Part shown: positions 8,876 to 18,898 of the stretch, piece by piece | Layout: every line of letters starts with the position of its first letter | How positions within the stretch are numbered: the first letter of the stretch is position 1 | Origin: Hephaestia caeni | Lineage (GTDB): Bacteria; Pseudomonadota; Alphaproteobacteria; Sphingomonadales; Sphingomonadaceae | DNA length: 64,000 bases | Direction of reading: 5' to 3' | NCBI RefSeq assembly: GCF_003550065.1 | Contig: NZ_QXDC01000002.1 | Location: 1,546,260-1,610,259, forward strand | Program-made: the position numbers and the translations under genes | Notes under the pieces: generated by a model | The model's input: only the letters and a program-made list of their open reading frames with translations | Databases searched by the model: none | Told to the model about the DNA's origin: nothing

Positions 8876-11131
8876 CTACAACTCCGTCTTCGTGCGGTGA
8901 TCCGCACTGTTCTGCGATCCGATCGATCTCACCCTCGTCGGCGGCGGCTTTCGCATATTGCTGCGATTCCTCGCGTCCTGTCGCCGGTGCCGCGGCGGTG
9001 CGATCGTCGGCGGATCGCGCCACGGTTGTTCGGCGCCGGGCCGCCGCACCGTCACGATCCGCCCGCTCGCCAGCGAGATCGCCACGCCGCCGGTGCGCGC
9101 CAACGTCTGCCGGTCGAGCCGTAGCCAGCGCGGCCGGCACGCACGCGGCAACCCGCGGGCGCTGACGACAATGTCCGCATTGGTGCAGGCCCGGATCAAC
9201 TCGTCATAATCGACGAAATTGTCGCTCCGCGTCGCCATGATCCGCCACGTCCGCCCGCCCGCGCGATGGTCGGCGAGGCACAGGTCACGGCTGCACCGCG
9301 CCTCGGCGAGGTCGGCGAGCGCCAGCGGCTCCTCGGTCACGCCGCTGTTCTCGGCGAGCGTCATCCGCGTATAATCCCCCGCCCGCTCGCGCAGCAGCGC
9401 CAGCCCCTTGGGGGTCGCGATCGCGAGATGCTCGCCGTCGCCGGTGACGAGCAGATCGGGCGCCGGGGTCGCCAGCGCCCAGGCCGCGCCGATCGCAAGC
9501 GGCACCGCGCCCAGCCGCCGCCACCGCGTCCGCCACAAGGCAATCCACAGCCCGCCCGCGACCATCAGCCCGAACGCGTCGTCGGGCATCGCCGGCAAGG
9601 CCGCGCTTGCCCCCGGCGCGTCGGCCACCACATGCGCCAGCCACAGCAACAGCCGCAGCGCATGATCGACCACCCACCAGAAAGGCGCCCCCAGCCCCGC
9701 CGCGTCGAGCACCAGCGCCAGCGCCTCGGCGGGCATCACGACGAAGGTGGTCAGCGGGATCGCGACGATATTGGCGAGCGCCCCGTACACCCCCGAACGA
9801 TGGAAATGGTACAGCGCGATCGGCGCCAGCGCGATCTCGACGACAAGCCCGGTCAGCAACAGCGAGAGCAATTCCCTGCCCAGCCGCCGCGCCGCGCCGT
9901 CGCCCCGCGCACTGAACCACGACCGCACTTTGGGATGCTCGTGCAAGGCGATGATCGCGGTCACCGCCGCGAACGACAGTTGAAAGCTCGGCCCCGCGAG
10001 CGATTCGGGCAACGCGACGAGCACGATCAGCGCCCCCGCCGCCACCAGCCGCAAGGTCAGCGCCTCACGCCCGATCGCGATCGCGAGCAGCACCAGCAGC
10101 GCGGCGACGCACGATCGGATCGTCGGCACCTCGGCGCCCGTCAGCCACGTATAGCCGACCGCCGCGATCGCGCCCGCCCCCGCCGCGATCAGCGGCAACC
10201 GCAGCCGCAATGCCAGTGCCGGGCTCAGCGCGAGCAGCTTGAGCACGATCAGCATCGTCGCACCGACCACCGCGGTGACGTGCAGCCCACTGATCGAGAG
10301 CAGGTGCGCCAGCCCGGCACGGCGCATCGCCTCGGCATCGCTATCGCCGATCGCACCCCGGTCCCCGGTCGCGAGCGCCGCCGCGATCGCCCCCGGCCCG
10401 CCCGCGACCTCGCCTTGAATGTGTGCTGAAAGCCGCGCACGCAACGCCGATCCGGGCGACGTTCCCGGGCTGACGAGCGTCACCGGGGCGAACGCCCGCC
10501 CGGTCGCGCCCAGCCGGTCGAACCAGGCGAGCCGCGCGAAATCATAGGCACCCGGAACGGCGGCCTCGGGCGGCGGCATGAACCAGCCGCGCAGCCGGAT
10601 GACGGCGCCGGGCGCGAGGCCCGCCGGCACGTCCTTCTCGGCGATATTGGCGCGGACGTGCGGCGGCATCCCCACATTCCCAAGCGGGGCAAGCCGCACC
10701 CGTACCAGCCCGCGTGCCGGCAGCGGCGCGACCGCCTCGACCCGCGCCTCGAACGCCGCCACCGTCGGATGCGCCAGCACCGGCGCCGCGACCCGTTCGG
10801 CGCGCCACCAGATCAGCGCCAGCCCGATCGCGGCGGTGACGGCGACGATCGTGAGCGCGCGCCCTGCCCGCCCGCCGCGCCCCACCGCGACCCCGAACAG
10901 CGCGAGCGCGCCGAGCAGCAGCAGCGCGGCGATCCACCGGCCGGAATCGGGCAGCACGAGCCACGCCGTGATCCCGCCGCCCAGCATCACCGGCACCCAC
11001 AAGGGAAGCTGGTCGCGCTCGGCTTCGAGCCAGGTTTCGAGCGCGTCCCGGGCACGGCCCAGCCGCCGGGATGCCGCGAATTGAAGCGGCCCCGATGCCG
11101 TGCTAGGGGCGTCCGCGGCTGAACTGGCCAT
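8876..11131 (-). CDS. comEC: ComEC/Rec2-type DNA uptake channel protein
   Basis: An inner-membrane protein that in competent bacteria passes single-stranded DNA into the cytoplasm. The 751-residue protein has an N-terminal membrane hairpin, a DUF4131/OB-like segment, and the Competence domain with its many membrane helices and the typical [14 protein letters not shown] and TIRSC motifs. The C-terminal soluble part (about 200 residues) has no intact HxHxDH metallo-beta-lactamase motif and ends in an Arg/Pro-rich tail, as in many alphaproteobacterial versions. I chose the ATG at 11131, preceded by GGAAAAAAG. It diverges from gltX, 28 bases away. No other competence gene is in the window. Confidence 0.88.
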   Translation of the reverse strand: MASSAADAPSTASGPLQFAASRRLGRARDALETWLEAERDQLPLWVPVMLGGGITAWLVLPDSGRWIAALLLLGALALFGVAVGRGGRAGRALTIVAVTAAIGLALIWWRAERVAAPVLAHPTVAAFEARVEAVAPLPARGLVRVRLAPLGNVGMPPHVRANIAEKDVPAGLAPGAVIRLRGWFMPPPEAAVPGAYDFARLAWFDRLGATGRAFAPVTLVSPGTSPGSALRARLSAHIQGEVAGGPGAIAAALATGDRGAIGDSDAEAMRRAGLAHLLSISGLHVTAVVGATMLIVLKLLALSPALALRLRLPLIAAGAGAIAAVGYTWLTGAEVPTIRSCVAALLVLLAIAIGREALTLRLVAAGALIVLVALPESLAGPSFQLSFAAVTAIIALHEHPKVRSWFSARGDGAARRLGRELLSLLLTGLVVEIALAPIALYHFHRSGVYGALANIVAIPLTTFVVMPAEALALVLDAAGLGAPFWWVVDHALRLLLWLAHVVADAPGASAALPAMPDDAFGLMVAGGLWIALWRTRWRRLGAVPLAIGAAWALATPAPDLLVTGDGEHLAIATPKGLALLRERAGDYTRMTLAENSGVTEEPLALADLAEARCSRDLCLADHRAGGRTWRIMATRSDNFVDYDELIRACTNADIVVSARGLPRACRPRWLRLDRQTLARTGGVAISLASGRIVTVRRPGAEQPWRDPPTIAPPRHRRQDARNRSNMRKPPPTRVRSIGSQNSADHRTKTEL

Positions 11132-11159
11132 CTTTTTTCCAGCTTGGGAGCAGGCGCAG

Positions 11160-12578
11160 TTGAGCGCAAGGTCTGATACCGGCGTCGTCACGCGCTTCGC
11201 GCCGTCGCCGACGGGTTTCCTTCATATCGGCGGCGCGCGCACCGCGCTGTTCAACTGGCTGTTCGCGCGCCATCACGGCGGCAAGTTTCTGCTGCGCATC
11301 GAGGATACCGACCGCGCCCGATCGACCCAGCCCGCGATCGACGCGATCCTAGACGGGATGCGCTGGCTCGGGCTCGATTGGGATGGCGATGCGGTCCACC
11401 AATTCGCGCGCGCCGGGCGCCATGCCGAGGTCGCCGCGCAATTGCTTGCCACAGGCCACGCCTATAAATGCTACGCGACGCCTGAGGAACTGGCGGCACT
11501 GCGCGAGGAACAGCGCGCCGCGGGCCGGCCGATCCGCTATGACGGCCGCTGGCGCGATCGCGATCCCGCCGAGGCGCCCGAGGGCGCGCCCTTCGTCGTC
11601 CGCCTCAAGGCCCCGCGCGAAGGCGCGACGACGATCGCCGATCGCGTCCAGGGCGACGTCACCGTCCAGAATGCCGAGATCGACGATTTCGTCCTGCTGC
11701 GCTCCGACGGCACGCCCACCTATATGCTCGCGGTCGTCGTCGACGATCACGACATGGGCGTCACCCACATCATCCGCGGCGACGATCATCTCAATAACGC
11801 TTTCCGCCAGCTTCCCGTGATTCGCGCGATGGGCTGGGCGGAACCCGCCTATGCGCATATCCCGCTGATCCACGGCAGTGACGGTGCCAAGCTTTCCAAG
11901 CGCCACGGCGCGCTCGGCGTCGATGCCTATCGTGACGAGATGGGGATTCTCGCCGAGGCGCTCGACAATTACCTGCTCAGGCTCGGCTGGGGGCATGGCG
12001 ATGCCGAGATCATCAGCCGCGCACAGGCGATCGAGTGGTTCGATCTCGCTGGCGTCGGCAAGTCGCCGTCGCGTTTCGATTTGAAGAAGCTCGAGAATCT
12101 CAACGGCCATTATATCCGCGAGGCCGATGATGCGCGGCTCACCGATCTCGTCGCCGGCAGGCTCGGCTTCGCCCTCACCGATGGCCAACGCGCGCTCTTG
12201 CAACGCAGCATGTCCTTCCTGAAGCCGCGCGCCGCCAATTTGCTCGACCTCGCGGACGGTGCGCAGTTTCTTTTTCGCAGGCGCCCACTGGAAATGGACG
12301 ACGACGCCGCCAATCTGCTAGGGGGCGACGCACCTACGTTGCTGGCGCGCATTCACGACGCGCTCGCGGCCCTCGCCGATTGGAACGCCGCCGCGGCCGA
12401 AGCCGCAGTGCGCTCGGTGGCCGAGGCCGAGGGTGTGAAGCTGGGTGCCGTCGCACAACCGCTGAGAGCGGCGCTGACCGGACGCAAGACGTCGCCCGGC
12501 ATCTTCGATGTGCTCGATCTGCTCGGGCGTGAGGAGAGCCTGGGACGCATCGCCGACCGGATGGTGTCCGCCGCTTGA
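11160..12578 (+). CDS. gltX: Glutamyl-tRNA synthetase
   Basis: Class I aminoacyl-tRNA synthetase charging tRNA-Glu; in alphaproteobacteria it often also charges tRNA-Gln for later amidation. The HIGH-type motif reads HIGG ([13 protein letters not shown], residues 15-27) and the KMSKS-type motif reads KLSKRHG. The 472-residue length is typical. I chose the TTG at 11160, which has GGGAG nine bases upstream and begins eleven codons before the conserved RFAPSP. gltA follows after 24 bases. Confidence 0.94.
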   Translation: MSARSDTGVVTRFAPSPTGFLHIGGARTALFNWLFARHHGGKFLLRIEDTDRARSTQPAIDAILDGMRWLGLDWDGDAVHQFARAGRHAEVAAQLLATGHAYKCYATPEELAALREEQRAAGRPIRYDGRWRDRDPAEAPEGAPFVVRLKAPREGATTIADRVQGDVTVQNAEIDDFVLLRSDGTPTYMLAVVVDDHDMGVTHIIRGDDHLNNAFRQLPVIRAMGWAEPAYAHIPLIHGSDGAKLSKRHGALGVDAYRDEMGILAEALDNYLLRLGWGHGDAEIISRAQAIEWFDLAGVGKSPSRFDLKKLENLNGHYIREADDARLTDLVAGRLGFALTDGQRALLQRSMSFLKPRAANLLDLADGAQFLFRRRPLEMDDDAANLLGGDAPTLLARIHDALAALADWNAAAAEAAVRSVAEAEGVKLGAVAQPLRAALTGRKTSPGIFDVLDLLGREESLGRIADRMVSAA

Positions 12579-12602
12579 GAAGAACGAACGAAAGGAAGCC
12601 GC

Positions 12603-13886
12603 ATGAGTGACTCCGCGAAGCTGAGCGTGGCCGGAAAAGACCATGAATATCCGGTGCTGCCGGGCTCGGTCGGGCCTGAGGTCATCGATATCCGCAAGCT
12701 CTACGCGCAAACGGGGACATTCACCTACGATCCGGGCTTCACCTCGACCGCGAGCTGCGAATCGGGGCTCACCTATATCGACGGCGATCAGGGCATCCTG
12801 CTCCATCGCGGTTATCCGATCAGCCAGCTCGCGGAGAAGTCGTCCTTCATGGAGGTCTCCTACCTGCTCCTGAACGGCGAGTTGCCCACGCAGGACGAAC
12901 TCGACACCTTCACCCGCACGATCACCCGCCACACCATGCTGCATGAGCAGCTCGCGACCTTCTATCGTGGGTTCCGGCGCGATGCGCATCCGATGGCGAT
13001 CATGTGCGGCGTCATCGGCGCGCTCTCGGCCTTCTATCACGATTCGACCGACATCTCGGACCCGCAGCAGCGGATGATCGCCAGCCACCGGCTGATCGCC
13101 AAGATGCCGACGATCGCGGCGATGGCCTATAAATATTCGGCCGGCCAGCCGTTCGTCTATCCGCGTAACGATCTGTCCTACACCGCCAATTTCCTGCGCA
13201 TGACGTTCAGCGTCCCGGCCGAGGAATATGAGATCGACCCCGTCGTCGAACAGGCGATGGACCGGATCTTCATCCTCCACGCCGATCACGAACAGAACGC
13301 CTCGACCTCGACCGTCAGGCTGGCGGGCTCGTCGGGTGCGAACCCGTTCGCGTGCATCGCCGCCGGCATCGCCTGCCTGTGGGGGCCGGCGCACGGCGGC
13401 GCCAACGAGGCCGCGCTCAACATGCTGCACGAGATCGGCACCCCCGATCGCATCCCCGAATATATCGCCCGCGCCAAGGACAAGGACGATCCGTTCCGGC
13501 TGATGGGCTTCGGCCACCGCGTGTACAAGAATTACGATCCGCGCGCGAAGGTGATGCAGAAGACCGCCGCCGAGGTGCTGAAAAAGCTCGGCGTCACCGA
13601 CCCGGTATTCGATGTCGCGCGCGAGCTGGAGCATATCGCGCTCAACGACGAATATTTCATCGAGAAGAAGCTCTATCCCAACGTCGATTTTTATTCGGGC
13701 GTCGTGCTGTCGGCGATCGGCTTCCCGACCTCGATGTTCACCGCACTGTTCGCGCTCGCACGCACGGTCGGCTGGGTCGCGCAGTGGAACGAGATGATCT
13801 CGGATCCGGCGCAGAAGATCGGCCGCCCGCGCCAGCTCTATACCGGGCCGACGCAGCGGGATTATGTTCCCGTCGCCAAGCGCTGA
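12603..13886 (+). CDS. gltA: Citrate synthase
   Basis: Condenses acetyl-CoA and oxaloacetate to citrate, the entry of the TCA cycle. The 427-residue protein is of the hexameric Gram-negative type, with an N-terminal domain before the catalytic fold. Active-site segments are [25 protein letters not shown] and [25 protein letters not shown] ribosome site precedes the ATG. A tiny membrane-protein gene begins three bases after the stop. Confidence 0.97.
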   Translation: MSDSAKLSVAGKDHEYPVLPGSVGPEVIDIRKLYAQTGTFTYDPGFTSTASCESGLTYIDGDQGILLHRGYPISQLAEKSSFMEVSYLLLNGELPTQDELDTFTRTITRHTMLHEQLATFYRGFRRDAHPMAIMCGVIGALSAFYHDSTDISDPQQRMIASHRLIAKMPTIAAMAYKYSAGQPFVYPRNDLSYTANFLRMTFSVPAEEYEIDPVVEQAMDRIFILHADHEQNASTSTVRLAGSSGANPFACIAAGIACLWGPAHGGANEAALNMLHEIGTPDRIPEYIARAKDKDDPFRLMGFGHRVYKNYDPRAKVMQKTAAEVLKKLGVTDPVFDVARELEHIALNDEYFIEKKLYPNVDFYSGVVLSAIGFPTSMFTALFALARTVGWVAQWNEMISDPAQKIGRPRQLYTGPTQRDYVPVAKR

Positions 13887-13889
13887 GCG

Positions 13890-14090
13890 ATGCGCCGCGC
13901 GCGGCCTTTCCTGATCGCCATCGGCCTCGCGTTGGCCGCGTTCGGGGTTCTGTTCCTGCTCCAGGGCCTCGGCGTCGTCCGCTGGCCCGCCAGCAGCGCG
14001 ATGGTCGGCGATCTGATCTGGGTGAATTACGGCGCGGCGATCGCGGTGCTGGGTCTTTTCCTCGTGCTCGTCGCGCGGCGGCTACGGTAA
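13890..14090 (+). CDS. Small two-helix membrane protein, 66 aa
   Basis: Two hydrophobic segments (about residues 6-29 and 45-62) are joined by a short polar loop, with Arg-rich ends (MRRAR and ARRLR). The fold is that of a small inner-membrane hairpin. It begins three bases after gltA and is probably co-transcribed. I do not recognise a function. Confidence 0.65.
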   Translation: MRRARPFLIAIGLALAAFGVLFLLQGLGVVRWPASSAMVGDLIWVNYGAAIAVLGLFLVLVARRLR

Positions 14091-14188
14091 CGGCGGCCGA
14101 TCGATCATTCGCTTTGGCCGCAAGAAGCGGGCAGCGGCACATCGGGCGATCGCTTATGTTCCCCTCATCGATCAGAGGGAGACGCCCC

Positions 14189-14689
14189 GTGCCGCTTCAT
14201 ACCAAGACGATTGCATCGCCCGTCGGCGCGCTGACGCTCGTCGCCGGCGACCGCGGGCTCGCGGCGGTGCTGTGGGAGAATGATCGGCCTAGCCGCGTCC
14301 GGCTCGGTCCATTGCACGCCGCGTCCGATCATCCGATCCTCGTCGAAACCGAATATCAGCTTGCCGATTATTTCGCCGGCCGCCGCACACGCTTCACGGT
14401 CGCGCTCCAGACCGCCGGCACCGATTTCCAGAAGCAGGTCTGGGCCGCGCTACGCGCCATCCCGTTCGGCGAGACGCGCAGCTACGGCGAGATCGCGCGC
14501 CACATCGGCCGGCCCGGCGCGTCGCGCGCCGTGGGCGCGGCGAACGGCCGCAATCCGGTGTCGATCATCACCCCTTGCCACCGCGTCGTCGGTGCGAACG
14601 GATCGCTCACCGGTTTCGCGGGTGGATTGAAGGCGAAGCAATTCCTGCTGGCTTTGGAACAAGGGCAGGCGTGCGCGGGCTTGGAATAA
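14189..14689 (+). CDS. ogt: Methylated-DNA--protein-cysteine methyltransferase
   Basis: Removes alkyl groups from O6-alkylguanine in DNA by suicide transfer to its own cysteine. The acceptor is Cys130 in the signature ITPCHRVVGANG. A helix-turn-helix-like segment ETRSYGEIARHIGRP precedes it and GFAGGLKAKQFLL follows. At 166 residues it is the short form without an Ada regulatory domain. I chose the GTG at 14189, which has AGAGGGA about eight bases upstream; an ATG eleven codons earlier is the alternative. Confidence 0.93.
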   Translation: MPLHTKTIASPVGALTLVAGDRGLAAVLWENDRPSRVRLGPLHAASDHPILVETEYQLADYFAGRRTRFTVALQTAGTDFQKQVWAALRAIPFGETRSYGEIARHIGRPGASRAVGAANGRNPVSIITPCHRVVGANGSLTGFAGGLKAKQFLLALEQGQACAGLE

Positions 14690-14702
14690 ACGGCGACGCG
14701 AA

Positions 14703-15905
14703 CTACCGGCCCCTGGCCGGCCGCCGCAGCGCCATCGGGCCGTAGACTAGCAGGAACAGCACGAAGGCCGCGCCCCACAATCCCCCGGCGAGATGGATCG
14801 CCCCCATATAGTCGACGGGGAGAAGCGGCGCGGTCACGCGCAGCAGCGCGCCCATATGGACCAGGAGATAGATCGCCACCGTCGCCCGATCGGCCTCGAG
14901 CGGCCGGCCGGTATGCCCGCGCGTCGCGCGCGTCATCACCGCCAGCGTCATCGCCGCCATCGCTCCCGCGCCAAGCGCGTGGATCGCGCTCGACACTGGA
15001 AAAGCGGGATGAAGGATCGCGCCGCCGAGCAGGATCAGCCCGAGCGGCAGCCACGCATAGGAAACGTGCAGCACGAACACCAATGGGTCGCGCAGTGCTT
15101 TCAGTCCCGCCCAGCGGGCCAGCCGGGCGATCTGTAGCGCGCCCGCGACGAGCAGCAGGGCGCCCGTCGCGGCGCTGTCGGGCGACACCACCCATCCGGC
15201 GAGCGCAAGCGCCATCGCCCCGATCACGGCGATGTCGAACCGGTTCGCCATCGTCGGCAGGCCCGCGGCGTGCCCTTGCCGCATCAACCAGTTGCGGGTG
15301 AAGGCGGGAATGATCCGGCCGCCGATGATCGAGATCAGCATCAGGATCAGCGCGAAGCCCATCCGCACCCCCAGCGCGGAATCGGCAAGCGCCCCCATCG
15401 CCGCGGCGTGATCGATCATGCACGCGACCAGAAACAACAGCAGGACGATCAGGATCGGCTTGTTGCGATTGCCGGAGGCGATGATTTCGCGCGCCGCATA
15501 GGCGAAAAGCAGCAGCAGGAACGCGCTATCGAGCGCCGCACCGACGAGCGGCGGCACCGTCCCCGAAAAGAGGATCGCGAGCCGCGCAGCCAGCCACAGC
15601 CCGACAGCCGCGGCGACGCGCCATCCCGTCACGGCGGGGCGCCCGGTCCAATTGGGGATGGCCGCGCTCAGGAAGCCGCCGATCACCGCGCCCAGATAGC
15701 CGAACAGCATTTCGTGCTGGTGCCACGCCAGCGGGTCCATCGCCGTGGGCAATGTCCAGCGTCCGTCGAGCGCGCCGACCCACAAGGTGACGACGATCAC
15801 CGCCCATAACGCCCCGCCCGCGAACAGCAGGCGAAAGGCGCCCCGCAACCAGAACGGCGTCGCGGCACCCGTGTCCGGACGGCTCGCCGCGACCGCCGTG
15901 TTCAT
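14703..15905 (-). CDS. nnrS: NnrS family protein (nitric oxide stress)
   Basis: A 400-residue integral membrane protein with about twelve helices, of the NnrS family of haem/copper proteins linked to resistance against nitric oxide. Family features include an early WHQHEMLFGYLGAVIGGF and a later GRIIPAFTRNWLM. The start overlaps the norB stop by four bases (ATGA), so the two are translationally coupled, which supports a shared role in NO defence. Its chemistry is not firmly known. Confidence 0.9.
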   Translation of the reverse strand: MNTAVAASRPDTGAATPFWLRGAFRLLFAGGALWAVIVVTLWVGALDGRWTLPTAMDPLAWHQHEMLFGYLGAVIGGFLSAAIPNWTGRPAVTGWRVAAAVGLWLAARLAILFSGTVPPLVGAALDSAFLLLLFAYAAREIIASGNRNKPILIVLLLFLVACMIDHAAAMGALADSALGVRMGFALILMLISIIGGRIIPAFTRNWLMRQGHAAGLPTMANRFDIAVIGAMALALAGWVVSPDSAATGALLLVAGALQIARLARWAGLKALRDPLVFVLHVSYAWLPLGLILLGGAILHPAFPVSSAIHALGAGAMAAMTLAVMTRATRGHTGRPLEADRATVAIYLLVHMGALLRVTAPLLPVDYMGAIHLAGGLWGAAFVLFLLVYGPMALRRPARGR

Positions 15906-18154
15906 GCCCGCGCCCCCTTGCGCCACAACCCGAGGATGACGACCTGCCACGCGACCGCGATCGCGCCGAGGATGAACACGACGTCGCCGAACGTCCGGAT
16001 CCAGCGCAGCGTTTCGAGGAAGCCCTGCTGGAGGAACTCGGCGCTGCGCGCATACCACATGCCCGTCGTCACGCTCGCTTCGAACTGGAACAGCCCGACC
16101 GGCAGCAGGCTGGTGAAGATCATCAGCACCAGCCCGGCGTTCAACCCCCAGAAGCCGATCCGCATCAGCCGCTCGTTGAACGCGATGTCGGGCCGGATAT
16201 AGTGCAGCACCAGCAGCGTGAAGCCGAGCGCGAGGAAGCCGTAGACCCCGAACAGCGCCGCATGGGCATGCACCGCGGTGGTGTTGAGGCCCTGAAGGTA
16301 GAACAGCGCGATCGGCGTGTTGATCATGAAGCCGAACACTCCGGCACCGAGCATATTCCAGAACGCGACCGCGATGAAGCACATCAGCGGCCAGCGCAGC
16401 GGGCGCATCCACGGCGCGCGGTCGCGCAGGCTCCAATGCTCCCACGCCTCATAACCGAGGACGATCAGCGGCACGACCTCAAGCGCGCTGAAGGCGGCGC
16501 CAACCGCGAGGATCGGCGTCGTCGTCCCCGAAAAATAGAGGTGATGGAAGGTCCCCGGCACGCCGCCGACCATGAACAATGAGGCCGAGGCAAGGCTCGC
16601 CGCGGTGGCGATCCGCCGTGACACCAGCCCCATTGAGGCGAAGATGAAGGCGATGGCGGCGGTGGCGAACACCTCGAAAATGCCCTCCACCCACAAATGG
16701 ACGACCCACCAGCGCCAATATTCCATGATCGTGATGTGGGTGCGCTCGCCGTAGAAAAGGCCCGTGCCGTAAAAGAGCCCGATCGCGATGGTCGAGACGG
16801 TGAGCAGCGCGAGCAGATTCTTGTCGCCGCCCTCCTTGCGGCGCAGCGCCGGCAGCATGCAGCGCAGCATCAGCACCAGCCAGAACAGCAGTCCGGCGAA
16901 CAGCGCGATCTGCCAGACGCGGCCGAGATCGAGGAATTCATACCCCTGATGCCCCAGCCAGAAACCGATCCCCGCCGGCATCACCTGCGCGATCGACAGG
17001 TAATTGCCGACGAACGAGCCGACGACGACCAGGATCAAGGCCCAGAACAGCAGGTCGACGCCCAGCTTCTGATGTTTCGGATCGCTACCGTGGATGACCG
17101 GCCCCAAGAACAGCCCCGCCGCCAGAAAGGCGGTCGCGATCCACAGCACCGCGCTCTGCACGTGCCAGGTGCGGGTCAGCGCGTAGGGGAACCACTGCGA
17201 GACATCGACGCCGTAGAAACTTTGCCCCTCGATCGTATAATGCGCGGTGAAGCCGCCGATAAACACCTGAAAGACGAACAGCGCGACCACCACGAACAGA
17301 TATTTGCCGAGCGCGCGCTGCGACGGCGTAAGCGCTGCGAGCGTCAGCGGATCCTTGTCGGCGGCGACCAGCGGCGTATCGTCGTGCCGGCGCAGGAAGG
17401 CCCAGCCCCAGATCAGCGTGCCGACGCCGGCGATCAGGATGACGACGCAGGCGAGCGACCAGAGGATATTCTCGGGCGTGGGAAAGTTGCCGACCAGCGG
17501 CTCGGGCGGCCAGTTGTTGGTATAGGTCGCCACCGTTCCCGGCCGTTCGGTCGAGGCCGCCCAGGCGGTCCAGAAGAAGAAGTCGGTCATCGCCGCGCGC
17601 TTCGCCCCATCGGGCAGCGTGTCTTCCTTCATCGCATAATCGTCGCGCAACTGGCGCAGCGCCGGGTCGGCGCCGTACAGCCCCTCGTAATGATCCGCGG
17701 TCAGCGCGACCGCCCGCGCGCGGCGGTCCGACAGCGTGACGACGCCGGTTTCGGGATCGAGGCTGTTGTGGCGATATTCCTGCCGGAGCCGATAGGTCAG
17801 CGCGGCCTTCTGCTCGACGTTGAGCGCGTCGAACGCCTCGCCGTAGGTCTCTTGCGCCGCGAGGCCGAGCCATGCGGTGAGCTCGCGGTGCAGCCAGTCG
17901 GCGGACCAGTCGGGTGCCTGATAGGCGCCGTGCCCCCAGATCGAGCCGAGTTGCATCCCGCCGGTGCTCTGCCACGCCGATTGCCCGGCCAGAATATCGT
18001 CGCGGGTCATCAGCACCTCGCCCGAGGTGGAGACGACCTGTGCGGGAATCGGCGGCGCCTTGCGGTAAATCTCGACGCCGGAGACGCCGAGGATCGCGAA
18101 CGTCACCGTCAGAACGGCGATCAGCACCCACCAGAGTTTACGATATTCGCCCAC
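15902..18154 (-). CDS. norB: Quinol-dependent nitric oxide reductase (qNOR)
   Basis: Reduces 2 NO to N2O in the inner membrane using quinol. The 750-residue protein has the long N-terminal extension that replaces NorC in single-subunit qNORs, then a haem-copper-oxidase-like core. Metal-ligand regions are visible in RTWHVQSAVLW, VVHLWVEGIFEVFA, GTFHHLYFSG and TAVHAHAALFGVYG. I chose the GTG at 18154, preceded by the strong GGGGGAGGGG ribosome site. With nnrS it forms a two-gene unit. No nitrite reductase is nearby, so detoxification is more likely than denitrification. Confidence 0.93.
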   Translation of the reverse strand: MGEYRKLWWVLIAVLTVTFAILGVSGVEIYRKAPPIPAQVVSTSGEVLMTRDDILAGQSAWQSTGGMQLGSIWGHGAYQAPDWSADWLHRELTAWLGLAAQETYGEAFDALNVEQKAALTYRLRQEYRHNSLDPETGVVTLSDRRARAVALTADHYEGLYGADPALRQLRDDYAMKEDTLPDGAKRAAMTDFFFWTAWAASTERPGTVATYTNNWPPEPLVGNFPTPENILWSLACVVILIAGVGTLIWGWAFLRRHDDTPLVAADKDPLTLAALTPSQRALGKYLFVVVALFVFQVFIGGFTAHYTIEGQSFYGVDVSQWFPYALTRTWHVQSAVLWIATAFLAAGLFLGPVIHGSDPKHQKLGVDLLFWALILVVVGSFVGNYLSIAQVMPAGIGFWLGHQGYEFLDLGRVWQIALFAGLLFWLVLMLRCMLPALRRKEGGDKNLLALLTVSTIAIGLFYGTGLFYGERTHITIMEYWRWWVVHLWVEGIFEVFATAAIAFIFASMGLVSRRIATAASLASASLFMVGGVPGTFHHLYFSGTTTPILAVGAAFSALEVVPLIVLGYEAWEHWSLRDRAPWMRPLRWPLMCFIAVAFWNMLGAGVFGFMINTPIALFYLQGLNTTAVHAHAALFGVYGFLALGFTLLVLHYIRPDIAFNERLMRIGFWGLNAGLVLMIFTSLLPVGLFQFEASVTTGMWYARSAEFLQQGFLETLRWIRTFGDVVFILGAIAVAWQVVILGLWRKGARA

Positions 18155-18250
18155 AGTCCCCTCCCCCTGTCGTTGCCCTACCGTAGCAATACCCGCTTTA
18201 CGCCCTTTCCGCGCCCACCATCTGCCGGTCATCGTATCCGTCGACTATAT

Positions 18251-18266
18251 CATCAGAAGCATGATG
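18251..18266. promoter_or_regulatory. Inverted repeat upstream of norB, possible regulator site
   Basis: CATCA-N6-TGATG lies about 97-112 bases upstream of norB and within GCATGATGC. It resembles the half-sites of Rrf2-type NO sensors such as NsrR only loosely. It is a short symmetry and could be chance. Confidence 0.25.
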
Positions 18267-18375
18267 CAACTAGGTCACGTCAATCGCGCGACACCTGCCC
18301 AGGGGACGGAGCGCCATCGAACCGGCGGCGCGATGTGGGGCGATCTGCCGGCCCGCAACGGGGCCCCGCCACGGA

Positions 18376-18552
18376 TCAATCCCCGGGCCGTGGCGCTCCC
18401 GGCGAGCGGCGGCGCCCCCACAGCGAGCGGATCGTGGCGGCAAGCCATCGTCCAAGCGCCTTCGCCGGACCGTCATCGTGCCTGATGTGCAAGGCGCGCC
18501 GCACATCGAGCGGCCCCGATCCGATCACTTCACCGCATTCCGGACAGAACAT
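18376..18552 (-). CDS. Small zinc-knuckle protein, 58 aa
   Basis: A short gene: MFCPECGEVI at the N-terminus gives one CPxC zinc knuckle (Cys3, Cys6), followed by a basic, helical-looking body (KALGRWLAATIRSLWGRRR) and a Pro/Gly-rich tail. The ATG at 18552 has an excellent GGGAGGATAGGCA leader, which is the main reason to call it real. With a single Cys pair, zinc binding would need a dimer or the histidines at positions 22 and 25. It reads in the same direction as norB and lies upstream of it. The function is unknown. Confidence 0.55.
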   Translation of the reverse strand: MFCPECGEVIGSGPLDVRRALHIRHDDGPAKALGRWLAATIRSLWGRRRSPGAPRPGD

Positions 18553-18898
18553 TGCCTATCCTCCCTTCGCGCACGGCCGGATCGGCCGCATCGACGATCC
18601 ATCAAGCGCAAGATAGCAAAGCCGGTCGGAATGATTTTGCGCCAGCGCAAACAGCATCGATATGCCGCCGCCATCTCCTGAATGTCGATCGGTCCTAGAT
18701 CCTGGGTGGCCTAGCCGCGCCATCGCTGCGCGCGCGATCGATGCCGCGGCGGGGGTTTATCGCAGCGTGCGATACGCTTTTCGTCTACTCCCCCTTGACG
18801 TTCGGGTTGACGGGTGACAATTGGCCTGTCAATTTATTCACACTGCTCTTACCAATTTTTTCGGGTGCGTGGATAGCGCTACCCTCGAAGGAACATTC
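18553..18898. other. Non-coding gap between the zinc-knuckle gene and uxaA
   Basis: About 345 bases with no convincing gene. The left part holds the leader of the small minus-strand gene. The right part carries the regulatory sites described at 18820-18856 and must contain the promoter of the altronate dehydratase gene. Several TTGAC elements occur near 18795-18811, but no clear -10 partner was found. Confidence 0.5.
18820..18856. promoter_or_regulatory. GntR-type operator pair upstream of uxaA
   Basis: ATTGGCCTGTCAAT at 18820-18833 reads ATTGACAGGCCAAT on the other strand, sharing CAGGCCAAT with the site at 28811. CACTGCTCTTACCAAT at 18841-18856 reads ATTGGTAAGAGCAGTG, sharing ATTGGTAAG with the site at 50979. 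Both lie 43-79 bases upstream of the GTG start and link uxaA to the operator family of the sulfatase locus. Confidence 0.6.
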
